NCBI GenBank assembly: GCA_006176705.1
Contig: QRFJ01005019.1
Span: forward strand, 1-64,000
Length of the DNA: 64,000 bases
Source: Cocos nucifera
Lineage: Eukaryota; Streptophyta; Magnoliopsida; Arecales; Arecaceae
Reading direction: 5' to 3'
Part shown: positions 1 through 10,565 of the stretch, piece after piece
Layout of the letters: every line of letters begins with the position of its first letter
How positions within the stretch are numbered: position 1 is the stretch's first letter
Notes under the pieces: model-generated
Told to the model about the DNA's origin: nothing
The model's database searches: none
The model's input: the letters and a program-made list of their open reading frames with translations, nothing else
Program-made: the position numbers and the translations under genes

Positions 1-864
1 TTAACTCATAAATTGCTCCCGACCATAGGATCATCACGAGGATGGTGATTGATCCGGAAGGTTGGTGTACAATCGCTTCTCTTTAGTAGATGAGTCTTGA
101 GTCTATGGTGTGGAGACACCGGAGCGAGAGTATAGGTACTCGTTAGAGAACGAGGGCACTGAGCGTGACCACCTCGAGTAGTCATTAGGGAGTCTACCTT
201 CTCGTCAATGACTGACTCGATGCTGTAGTAGTGTGTCTGGTTCTTTGACCTGAGGTGCATCGACAGTTCACCTTGAGGGTGTTATAGTTTGACTACACCA
301 TTACTCGGTCTCCTAGCCATATGGAACCCTGAGGTGTATGTTGGCTATAGCATGTTCATTGTAGGAACTGGATGGCATCAAGATGGAATCTATCTACCTC
401 GGTGGTAGAGGAGCAGCCCTATGATGATCATGAGAATCAAGTCCAAAAATCCATGGCCATGGTAGAGTGAAATAATAGAAAGAGTTTCTATTTAGATTTT
501 CACATTGGACTTGAATTGAATGATTACATCATATGACAGAAACTAGGGTTTGACGAGTTTACCTTAACCCTAATCTGATCGGGGCTCAAGATAGAAGGAC
601 TAGATCACACAGATAGCTGCACCAAGAGGTTCACATTCAGCTCTGATGGGTTGCCACCATATACTGCTAGGTGTCACTGGTGGATTTTGGGAGCAATTAG
701 AATGATTTAGATGATCGATCATTCTAGCTGTTCGAATCAGAAGAGTTCTGATCCATCGAAAGGAGTTTCGATGATGTCCATGATAGAGATCATGACATAT
801 CCCATTACCATACAGAACTGAACCTAACTGGATCACACAAACAAGGGTTTGAATCTGGTGATCA

Positions 865-948
865 TCAATTGAACTGATCTAGTTCAATTGATCTGAATGA
901 GATTCAATTAGGTTCAAGGAAATCGTGCTAGCACTCGATTGAACCTAA
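865..948 (+). repeat. Two adjacent perfect inverted repeats in LTR U3
   Basis: TCAATTGAAC (865-874) and GTTCAATTGA (882-891) are perfect 10-bp arms around 7 bases. Next, TTAGGTTCAA (908-917) and TTGAACCTAA (939-948) flank the perfect 10-bp palindrome GTGCTAGCAC (925-934). The same block is present in the other young family-1 LTRs (for example 9365-9455, 34285-34375, 47755-47845). It lies about 600 bp upstream of the TATA box. Its role is unknown. Confidence 0.8.
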
Positions 949-1111
949 CGTTCTTCTTTTGCTATCATAAATAAGTTGTCCTGTCTGAGCCAAAGGAGTT
1001 TGTGCTCAAACAGAGGCCTTCATATGGTCTGACTGGAGGTTGTCCAAGTCAGAAAAGGTTGTCTTATTTGTAAGACACTACCTGCCATTTTTGGTCACCT
1101 GCCAATTCTTG

Positions 1112-1183
1112 TTCTTTGACTTTGGTCAAAAGTCTACCTTTGACTGCTCAAACGTTGACCATTGATACTTTGACTTTTGACCA
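1112..1183 (+). promoter_or_regulatory. W-box (TTGAC) cluster in LTR U3
   Basis: TTGAC cores occur six times in about 70 bp on both strands (TTTGACT, GGTCAAA, TTTGACT, GTTGACC, TTTGACT, TTTGACC). TTGAC(C/T) is the binding site of plant WRKY factors. Equivalent clusters lie at about 9618-9690, 34541-34607 and 48004-48075, and in reverse at about 4498-4570 and 36730-36802. The copy in element E (50357-50405) is shorter and the one in C's LTR is degraded. Control by WRKY factors is inferred from the motif only. Confidence 0.6.
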
Positions 1184-1488
1184 CATGTCATGCACCTATT
1201 GGAGGGCTGGTGGGGGCCTGTCCCCCTGCCAGAACTTGGCAAGGAGAAGGGCGCACGCCACCCTAGGCGTGTGCCCAAGTTGGAGGCGCCTAGGAGTCCT
1301 TGTTGGACAAGGACTCCATCTCCTTTTTGGATTCCAATTAGAGTTCTTCTAAGAACCAACTTTGACTGGTCTTAGGCACCCTCTAAGTAGGAATCCAGGG
1401 GTCTCTATTCCCACCAATCAGATTTAGATCTGATTTCACAAAGGGTTGTGATTGGTTGGGAGGAAGAGGAGTTGGATCACGCTTAGTC

Positions 1489-1496
1489 TATAAAAA
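1489..1496 (+). promoter_or_regulatory. LTR TATA box
   Basis: TATAAAAA follows CCAAT-type motifs (CCAATC at about 1415, ATTGG at 1451). Other family-1 LTRs have TATAAATA here: 9991-9998, 34991-34998, 48382-48389, and reverse 4185-4192. This should set the U3/R border about 30 bp downstream. The core is weaker here than the TATAAATA form. Confidence 0.65.
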
Positions 1497-2080
1497 GGAC
1501 CCTATGCCCAACTCAGTTAAAAAAAGAGATTCAATTGAGAATTGAAAACCCCATGCCCCAAGGCTGCCTCTCCCCTCCTCCTCCATGCCAAAGCTTCTTC
1601 TCCTTCTCCTCTCCACATCCGAAAGAGTTTTGGACCTTGGATGGTGCGATCCAGATCAAAGAAAGGCGATCAAAAGTAAGAAGGCTGCACTACTGCAAAA
1701 GGATGACTGCTGATCTTCAAAAGGAGTTTTGAAGATCTTCCGGATCAGATCCATATCTGATTTTTAGAGTGTGATAGAGAAGAAGAGGATCTCCAGATCC
1801 AGCCTGAGTGGATACCAGTAGAGGCCAGGTGCTTGCGTGGCTAGATCCAGAACCTTCCGCTGCAAGCAGGATCATCAACCGGATAATAGGATTACCCAAA
1901 TTTAGGTAAATTAAATTTGATTTAATTTATCCTTATTTTATTTTGTTTATTAAAATAATAAGAATCAGATCTGAAACACATCAAGATCTGATTGGGATCA
2001 AGAGAAAATTTTTTGAAATATATCTCTTGATCTGATCAGATCTGAACAAACCTGGTCCGGAAAATCAGGATTTTCCTTCA

Positions 2081-2893
2081 GCACTTATCCTGGACACACA
2101 TAGACTGACCGAACCTAATTGTAAAGACTGGCTCAAGAACTATAAAATCATTTTGGATTTTGAGAAGTTAACCCATGTATTAGACCAGGACCCTCCCACC
2201 TTATCGGTCCGTCCATCTACTGAATAAAGAGCTTCTCTAGAAAAATGGATAGACGAAGATAATAAGACCAGATATTACATGTTGGGCTTGATGTCTGATG
2301 AGCTCCAGCGCCAACATGAAGATATCATGACTACTCGCCAAATGTTGGCTCACTAGCAAGAGATGTTTGGTGAATAGAGTTGCACAGCCAAGTATCAAGT
2401 CATGAAATGACTTTTTAAGGCTAAGATGCGTGATGGACAATCAGTCCAAGATCACTGTCTGATGATGATCAAGAACTTGGAAGAGCTTGAGAAGCTCGAT
2501 GTGAAGTTAGACTTGGACCTATAGAACAATATTATTCTGCAATCCTTGACTGATGCATATAGCAATTCATCATGAATTATCACATGCATAAACTTCAAAA
2601 TTTCTTGGCCGAATTAATGAACATGCTGGTCACCGCTGAGCTTTCTATGAACGATTATAAAGGCTCAGTTCTTGCTATGGAATGGACTTCTTCCAAAAGA
2701 AAGTCTTCTGAAAAGAAAAAAAAGTCTGCGAAAAAGCAAAAGACGGAAGGAGGAAAGAAGAAGAAAGCAGAGCTGAAGAAGAAGGCTGCTATCAAAGGAA
2801 AGTATTTCCATTGCAATAACGATGGCCACTAAAAGTGGAACTGCCCTACTTACCTGGCCACCCTGAAGAACAACAAGGAAGGTCCTTCTGAAG
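2081..2893 (+). pseudogene. Element A gag remnant
   Basis: Gag forms the virus-like particle and binds the RNA. The sequence parallels element D's gag (RILDTHRLTG-type start, long helical middle, Lys-rich stretch near 2690-2800, zinc knuckle near 2805-2845), but the first codons are missing. There are many stops, including TGA at 2408-2410 shared with C and D. The knuckle reads YFHCNNDGH followed by a stop where Trp is expected, so its first Cys is Tyr. An open piece at 2572-2832 covers the C-terminal part. Non-functional. Confidence 0.8.
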
Positions 2894-3620
2894 GTATGCT
2901 TGTTATTGAGTCTAACCTTATGATTTCTTCTGCATCTAGTTGGGTGCTTGACTCTGGTTCTAGTACTCATCTATGCACTTCCATGTAGGATCTTGAGCAT
3001 AGCAGGAGGTTAAGGGATGGAGACATGATCCTATGCATCGATAATGGAGCAAGAGTTGCTACAGTGGTGGTGGAAACATACCCTCTTTGATTACCATCTG
3101 GTTTAGACTTAGTTTTGAAAGACCGTTATTATGTGCCTGCAGCTAGCAGGAATTTGATTTCTGTTTCATGCTTAGCACTAGAAGGCTATGTGATTACCTT
3201 CTTTAAGGACCATTGTAACATTCTTTATGAAAGAAATAAAATTATAAATGGTTTTCTTATTAACGGTCATTATCGGCTACATATTGACTTATCTATTCTA
3301 ACTATCGACCAAAATGTGAAAACCAAACGACCGAGGGATAGTCCAAATGACAGATATCTATGGCACCTAAGATTAGATCATATAGCAGAAGATAGGATCA
3401 ACAAATTAGAAAAAAATGGGCTATTAAGTCCATTGACTTTTGAGTCATATCCAACTTATGAATCTTGTCTTCAAGGCAAAATGACTAAGCTTCCATTTGT
3501 AGGACATGGGAAAAGGGCCACAGATCTCCTTGCCCTAGTACATACTGATGTGTGCGGCCCATTTGATGTGCTGGCCAGAGGCAATTTTGTCTACTTCATT
3601 ACCTTTATCGATGATCTGTC
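2894..3620 (+). pseudogene. Element A protease and 5' integrase remnant
   Basis: The aspartic protease motif LDSGSSTH is at about 2947-2970, followed by TAG at 2986-2988 (CAG in element D). The stretch 3115-3620 is open and holds the GAG-pre-integrase HLRLDH...ESCLQGKMTK zinc region, with one Cys changed to Tyr, and the first integrase Asp (HTDVCGPF, Asp codon 3547-3549). The frame is cut at 3620, exactly at the solo LTR insertion, and resumes at 5891. Confidence 0.85.
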
Positions 3621-5890
3621 TGAAGGAAAATCCTTGTTTCCCAGTCCAGGTTCGTCCAGATCTGATTAGATCAAGAGATATATTTCAAAAATTTTCTCTT
3701 GATCTCAATCAGATCTTGATATGTTTCAGATCTGATTCTTATTATTTTAATAAATAAAATAAAACAAAATAAATTAAATCAAATTTAATTTACCTGATTT
3801 GGGTAATCCTATTACCCTGTAAATGATCCTGATTGCAGCGGAAGGTTCTGGATCTTAGCCACGCAAGCGCCTGGCCTCTACCGGTATCCACTCAGGTTGG
3901 ATCTGGAGATCCTCTTCTTCTCTATCACACCTCCAAAAATCAGATCTGGATCTGATCTGAAAGATCTTCAAAACTCTTTTGAAGATCTGCAGTCGTCCTT
4001 TTGCAGCAGCGCAGCCTTCTTGCTTTTGATTGCCTTTCCTTGATCTGAATCACACCAATCTAAATCCAAAACACTTTTGGACGTGGAGAGCAAGGGGAGA
4101 AGAGACTATGGCATGGAGAAGGAGGGGAGAGGCAGCCTTGGGGCGTGTCTAATAGCATTGGAATTAGGGTTGGGCGCAGGGTCTTATTTATAGACCTCTT
4201 GTGATCCAACTCCTCTTCCTCTCAACCAATCACAACCCTTTGTGAAATCAGATCTAAATCTGATTGGTTGGAATAGAGACCCCTGGATTCCTCCTTAGAG
4301 GGTGCCTAAGACCAGTCAAACTGGATTCTTAGTAGAACTCTGATTGGAATCCAAAAGGGAGGTGGAGTCCTTGTCCAACAAGGACTCCTAGGCGCCTCCT
4401 ACTTGGGCTCACGCCACCCTTGGCGTGCGCCCTTCTCCTTGCCAGGTTCTTGGTAGGGGGACAAGCCCCCACCAGCTCTCCAATAGGTGCATGACATGTG
4501 GTCAAAAGTCAAAGGGTCAATGGTCAACGTTTGACCAGTCAAAGGTAGACTTTTGACCAAAGTCAAAGAACAAGAAATGGCAGGTGACCAAAAATGGTAG
4601 GTAATGTCTTAACAAATAAGACAACCTATTCTGACTTGGACAACCTCCAGTCAGACCATATGAAGGCCTCTGATTGAGCACAAACTCCTTTGGCTCAGTC
4701 AGGACAACTTATTTGTGATAGTAAAAGAAGAACGTTAGGTTCAATCGAGTGCTAGCACGATTTCCTTGAACCTAATTGAATCTCATTCAGATCAATTGAA
4801 CTAGATCAGTTCAATTGATGATCACCAGATTCAAACCCTTGTTTGTGTGACCCAGTTAGGTTCAGTTCTATATGGTAATGGGATATGTCATGATCTCTAT
4901 CATAGACATCATCGAAACTCCTTTCGATGGATCAGAACTCTTCTGATTCGAACAGCTAGAATGATCGATCATCTAAATCATTCTAATTGCTCCCAAAATC
5001 CACCAGTGACACCTAGCAGTATATGGTGGCAACCCATCAGAGCTGAATGTGAACCTCTTGGTGCAGCTACCTGTGTGATTAAGTTCTTCTATCTTGAGCC
5101 CCGATCAGATTAGGGTTAAGGTGAACTCGTCAAACCCTAGTCTCTGTCATATGATGTAATCATTCGATTCGAGTCCAATGTGAAAATCTAAATAGAAACT
5201 CTTTCTATTATTTCACTCTACCATGGCCATGGATTTCTGGACTTGATTCTCATGATCATCATAGGGCTATTCCTCTACCACCGAGGTAGATAGATTCCAT
5301 CTTGATGCAATCCAGTTCCTACAATGAACATGCTATAGCCAACATACACCTCAGGGTTCCATATGGCTAGGAGACTGAGTAATGGTGTAGTCAAACTATA
5401 ACACCCTCAAGGTGAACTGCCGATGCATCTCAGATCAAAGAATCAGACACACTACTGCAGCATCGAGTCAGTCATTGACGAGAAGGTAGACTTCCTAATG
5501 ACTACTCGAGGTGGTCACGCTCAGTGCCCTCATTCTCTAACGAGTACCTGTACTCTCGCTCCGGTGTCTCCACACCGTAGACTCAAGACTCATCTACTAA
5601 AGAGAAGCGATCGTACACCAACCTTCTGGATCAATCACCATCCTCGTGATGATCCTATGGTCGGGAGCTGTTTATGAGTTAATAATGATTATTCATCTCT
5701 TAAATTTTCAACTCTTGAAAATATGAATTATCATTACCATTAACTCAAAGGATGTATCACAGACACTAAATACACAGGTATGATAGAAAATAACCCATTT
5801 CATTAATTATAGTCAAAATTATAATTTTGCCCCTAGAAGTGTATTACAAGTGTCAGCCAATTCTGGCTTCTAGGGCACATATATCTAACA
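3621..5890 (-). mobile_element. Solo family-1 LTR inside element A integrase, TSD CTGTC
   Basis: This is a full 2270-bp LTR in reverse: it begins TGAAGGAAAATCC and ends ATATATCTAACA. CTGTC stands at 3616-3620 and again at 5891-5895, while the uninterrupted integrase of element D has it once (44275-44279). No internal sequence is attached, so it is the product of LTR-LTR recombination of a former complete insertion. Its TATA box reads TATTTATA at 4185-4192. It is very similar to the second solo LTR at 35841-38127 and to D's LTRs, so it is young. Confidence 0.95.
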
Positions 5891-6478
5891 CTGTCTAGGT
5901 ATGGGTATGTATATCTTATGAGACACAAGTCTGAAGCTTTTGAAAAGTTCAAAGAATTCAGACATGAAGTAGAGAAATAAACTGAAAAACCCATTAAGGT
6001 TCTTCGATCAGATCGAGGAGGTGAATATCTTAGCAGAGAATTTCTAGACTATCTCAAGAAAAATGGCATAATCTCTCAATGGACTCCATCAGAAATATCT
6101 CAACTCAACGGGATTTCAGAATGGAGAAATCGGACTCTATTGGATATGGTCCGATCCATGATGAGCTTCACAGACCTTCCTAATTTTCTTTGGGGATATT
6201 CATTATTAACTTCAATTTATCTACTGAATAGGGTTTCTTCTAAAATCGTTCCTACCACACCGTATGAGATATGGCACGGTAAGAAACCAAGTCTGAGTCA
6301 TCTCAGAATTTGGGGTTGTCCGGCTCATGTCAAAAGACAATAAGCGGACAAGTTAGAGTTTAGATCCTTTAGAGCTCGATTCATAGGATATCCTAAAGAG
6401 TCATTAGGATACTATTTTTACATTCCAGAAGACCACAATGTGATTGTGAGTCGACATGCCATCTTTCTTGAAAAATAG
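5891..6478 (+). pseudogene. Element A integrase, second half
   Basis: It continues the interrupted integrase: LSRYGYVYLMRHKSEAFEKF, then SDRGGEY with the second catalytic Asp (near 6008), then NGISEWRN with the catalytic Glu (near 6118). Stops include TAA in 'EK*TEK' near 5980, TAA near 6342 and TAG at 6476-6478. The last is the codon that is also a stop in elements C, D and E. The frame stays open in phase beyond it into the RT linker. Confidence 0.85.
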
Positions 6479-7790
6479 TTTATTCAAGATAGCGGCATTG
6501 GAAAGCAGATTAAGCTTGATGAGAAAGTCTCACAAGTACAATGAGCTAAGGATCAATTGGAACCAAATCAGGTTGAGCCAATAAGAACACTACCTCCTCC
6601 ACCTCATAGATCCAAAAGAGTTTTCCATCCCCCTAAAAGATACTTGGGTATTATTTCAGAAGAAGTAGAGAAAATATTCCTCGTAGGTAATGATGCTCAT
6701 AGTGATGATCCCAAAATCTACAACAAGACGATATCAGATATCGACTCAAAGAAATGGCTAGAGGCAATGTAGTCAGAAATTGACTCGATGCACTCAAACC
6801 AAGTCTGAACCTTGGTAGATCCACCAGAAGGTATAGTACCTATTGGGTGTAAATGGATCTTCAAGAGAAAGATTGGTGCAGATGGGAATGTGGAGACATT
6901 CAAGGCCAGACTAGTGGTAAAAGGTTATAGTCAATGTGAAGGCAATGACTATCAGGGTACCTTTTCCTCAGTGGCTATTGCTAAAATCCATCTGCACAAT
7001 AATTACCGTTGCAGCCTATTTCGACTATGAAATATGGCAAATGGACGTGAAAACGGCGTTCTTAAATGGATATCTTGAGGAAGATATCTATATGGAACAG
7101 CCGCTAGGTTTCACATCCAGTGATACTGATCACAAGGTTTGCAAGCTGCAAAGGTCCATATATGGACTTAAGCAAGCATCTCGGAGCTGGAACACTCATT
7201 TTAATGATGTGATCAAAATGTTTGGTTTCATAAAAAATGAAGAGAAATCGTGTATCTTCAAAAAGGTCAGTGGGAGCGCTATTGTCTTCCTCATATTGTA
7301 CGTGGATGACATCCTCCTTATTGAGAATGATATTTCCATGATGACGACAGTCAAAATATGGTTGTCCAAGGAATTCTCCATGAAAGACCTAGGTGAAGCA
7401 TCCTTTATTCTAAAAATTAAGGTCTATATGGATAGACCGAATAGGATGCTAGGACTTTCACAGAAAATGTACATAGAGAAAGTACTAAAGAGGTTTAGTA
7501 TGAAAAACTCTAAGAGGGGATTAATACCCTTCAGACATGGTATTCATCTTTCCAAGAAGATGTGCCCTAGCACACCTGAGGAAATAGAATGCATGAGCAA
7601 GATCCCTTATGCTTCTGCAATAGGGAGCCTCATGTATGCCATGCTATGTACATGACCTGATATAGCCCATGCTGTGAGTGTCACAAGCAGATATCAGTCA
7701 AATTCAGGTGAAGAACATCGGACTTTTATGAAATATATCCTTAAGTACTTGAGAAGAACTAAGGATATGATGTTGGTCTTTGGTAACGAA
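6479..7790 (+). pseudogene. Element A reverse transcriptase remnant
   Basis: RVT_2-type RT. Fingers segment GCKWIFKRKIGADGNVETFK is near 6845-6903. A -1 type frame change near 6975 moves the reading to the frame that runs from about 6980 to the end of pol. The catalytic site YVDD is intact (7299-7310). Another nonsense codon is TGA near 7653, where D has CGA. The RT core motif KTAFLNGYLEEDIYM is complete. Confidence 0.9.
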
Positions 7791-8279
7791 GAACTCCAAG
7801 TCCAGGGATACACAGACTCAGATTTCATGTCCTACGTAGATGATCGAAAGTCGATATCTGAGAGTTTATTTCTGTGCAATGGTGGTGCTGTCAGATGGAA
7901 GAGTTTCAAGCAAATCATGATAGCAGATTCCACCATGAAAGCAAAATATATCACTGCATCAGAGTCTACGAAGGAAGCATTCCGGTATAAGAAGTTTGCT
8001 ACAAAAATCAGAGTAATGCCATCAGATGCCATTCCTCTATACTACGACAACAATGGCACCATAGCCCTTGCTAAGGAGCCGAGGTCTCACCAGAAATCCA
8101 AGCACATTGAGTGGCGATACCACCTCATCCGTGATTACCTCGAGAAGGGTTACGTCGAGGTCAAGAGAGTCAATTCTGCAGACAATGCGGCAGACCCACT
8201 TACAAAGCTGTTGGGACAACAAAAAATCGAAGCCCACCTTGAGAAGATGGGACTTAGACTTATAGCCAATTGGCTTTAG
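7791..8279 (+). pseudogene. Element A RNase H
   Basis: It is open and in phase with the RT. It begins GYTDSDF and ends LIANWL before TAG at about 8277. RNase H removes the RNA strand during reverse transcription. The conserved MEAEY is MKAKY here, so the catalytic Glu is lost by G-to-A change. The Asp of YYDNNG is kept. It is followed directly by the polypurine tract. Confidence 0.85.
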
Positions 8280-8293
8280 GACAAGTGGGAGAT
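8280..8293 (+). other. Polypurine tract of element A
   Basis: GACAAGTGGGAGAT immediately precedes the LTR start TGTTAGATAT at 8294. It is the plus-strand priming site. The identical tract is at 46667-46680 in element D; E has TTAAGTGGGAGTT and C has AAGTGGGTGT. Confidence 0.8.
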
Positions 8294-10565
8294 TGTTAGA
8301 TATATGTGCCCTAGAAGCCAGAATTGGCTGACACTTGTAATACACTTCTAGGGGCAAAATTATAATTTTGACTATAATCAATAAAATGGGTTATTTTCTA
8401 TCACATATGTGTATTTAGTGTCTGTGATACATCCTTTGAGTTAATGGTAATGATAATTCATATTTTCAAGAGTTGAAAATTTAAGACATGAATAATCATT
8501 ATTAACTCATAAAATGCTCTCGACCATAGGATCATCACGAGGATGGTGATTGATCCAGAAAGGTTGGTGTACAATCGCTTCTCTTTAGTAGATGAGTCTT
8601 GAGTCTATGGTGTGGAGACATCGGAGCGAGAGTATAGGTACTCATTAGAGAACGAGGGCACTGAGCGTGACCACCTCGAGTAGTCATTAGGAAGTCTACC
8701 TTCTCATCAATGACTGACTCGATGCTGCAGTAGTGTGTCTGGTTCTTTGACCTGAGGTGCATCGGCAGTTCACCTTGAGGGTGTTATAGTTTGACTACAC
8801 CATAACTCGGTCTCCTAGCCATACGGAACCCTGAGGTGTATGTTGGCTATAGCATGTTCATTGTAGGAACTGGATTGCATCAAGATGGAATCTATCTACC
8901 TCGGTGGTAGAGGAGCAGCCCTATGATGATCATGAGAATCAAGTCCAGAAGCCCATGGCCATGGTAGAGTGAAATAATAGAAAGAGTTTCTATTTAGGTT
9001 TTCACATCGGACTTGAATCGAATGATTACATCATATGATAGAAACTAGGGTTTGACGAGTTCACCTTAACCCTAATCTGATCGGGGCTCAAGATAGAAGA
9101 ACTTAATCACATAGGTAGCTGCACCAAGAGGTTCGTATTCAGCTCTGATGGGTTGCCACCATATACTGCTAGGTGTCACTGGTGGATTTTGGGAGCAATT
9201 AGAATGATTTAGATGATCGATCATTCTAGCTGTTCGAATCAGAAGAGTTCTGATCCATCGAAAGGAGTTTCGATGATGTCGATGATAGAGATCATGACAT
9301 ATCCCATTACCATACAGAACTAAACCTAACTGGATCACACAAACAAGGATTTGAATCTGGTGATCATCAATTGAACTGATCCAGTTCAATTGATCTGAAT
9401 GAGATTCAATTAGGTTCAAGAAAATCATGCTAGCACTCGATTGAACCTAACGTTCTTCTTTTACTATCATAAATAGTTGTCTTGATTGAGCCAAAGGAGT
9501 TTGTGCTCGATCAGAGGCCTTTACTTGGTCTGACTGGAGTCTGTCCAGGTCAGAAAAGGGTTGTCTTATTTTGTAAGATAATACCTACCATTTTTGGTCA
9601 CCTGCCATTTCTCATCCTTTGACTTTGGTCAAAAGTTGACCTTTGACTGGTCAAATATTGACCATTGATACTTTGACTTCTATCCATGTGTCATGCACCT
9701 ATTAGAGAGCTGGTGGGGGCTTGTCCCCCTACCAGAACCTAGCAAGGAGGAGAGCGCACGCCAAGGGTGGCGTGCACCCAAGTTTGAGGCACCTAGGAGT
9801 CCCGTTGGATAGGAACTCCATCTCCTTTTTGGATTTCGATTAGACTCCTCCTAAGAACCAACTTTGACTGGTCTTAGGCACCATCTAAGGATGAATCCAA
9901 GGGACTCTATTCCCACCAATCAGATTTAGATCTGATTTCATAAAGGGTTGTAATTGGTTGGGAAGAAGAGGAGTTGGATCATGCATAGTCTATAAATAAG
10001 ATCCTGCACCCAACTCAAAAATATATGAAAATTCCCCATGCCTCAAGGCTACCTCTCTCCTCCTCCTCCATGCCAAGTCCATCTTCTCCCTCTCCTCTCC
10101 ACATCCAAAGTAGTTTGGGATCTAAGTTGGTGCAATCTAGGCGAGAGAAAGGTGATAGAAAGCTAGAAGGCTGCACTGCTGCAAAGGATAACTGCTAATC
10201 TTCAAAAACTATTTTGATGATTTTTCAAATTAGATTCAGATCTAATTTTTGGAGACATGATAGAGAAAAAGTGGATCTCTAGATTCAGCTCGAGTGGATA
10301 CTGGTAGAGGTCAGGCACTTGCGTGGCCAGATCCAGAACCTTCCGCTGCTTACAGGATCATCAACGGATAATAGGATTACCCTACATCAAGGTAACTTAA
10401 ATTTGATTTAATTTATCTATATTTTATTTTTATTATTAGAATAATAAAAAATAGATCTAAAATATCCCAAATTTAATTTGGATCAAAGAGAAAAATTTTG
10501 AAATATATCTCTTGATCCGATCAGATCTAAACGAACCTGGTTCGGAAAAATAGGATTTTCCTTCA
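8294..10565 (+). mobile_element. 3' LTR of element A
   Basis: 2272 bp from TGTTAGATATATG to GGATTTTCCTTCA. It contains the U3 inverted repeats (about 9365-9455), W-box cluster (about 9618-9690) and TATAAATA at 9991-9998. It differs from the LTR at 1-2080 at many single positions, for example in the G/C-rich block at 9700-9800. This supports the view that the two are not a pair from a single insertion. Confidence 0.95.

Larger units (their letters stand above)
1..2080 (+). mobile_element. Copia family-1 LTR, left end outside the window
   Basis: It matches the LTRs at 8294-10565, 33217-35574 and 46681-48966 from their base ~209 onward, so about 208 bp lie left of the window. It ends in the family terminus ATTTTCCTTCA at 2080. 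The next base is already inside gag (GCACTTATCC corresponds to GCACGTATCC eight codons into the D gag), with no primer site or 1.9-kb leader between. This fits an LTR inserted into element A's gag better than element A's own 5' LTR. U3 carries a W-box cluster and a TATA box. Whether it is a solo LTR or the 3' LTR of a longer element cannot be seen here. Confidence 0.9.
2081..10565 (+). mobile_element. Copia family-1 element A, 5' end outside the window, split by a solo LTR
   Basis: Degenerate gag (2081-2893), protease and integrase (2894-3620 and 5891-6478), RT (6479-7790), RNase H (7791-8279), polypurine tract and 3' LTR (8294-10565) follow in Ty1/copia order. A reverse solo LTR sits inside the integrase. 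The element lies within a family-B LTR: 10566 onward matches the middle of the reverse B LTR near 23925. Its target duplication would be GTAAA (10566-10570), with the partner left of the window. Its own 5' LTR and leader are probably also left of the window, beyond the LTR at 1-2080. Confidence 0.85.
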
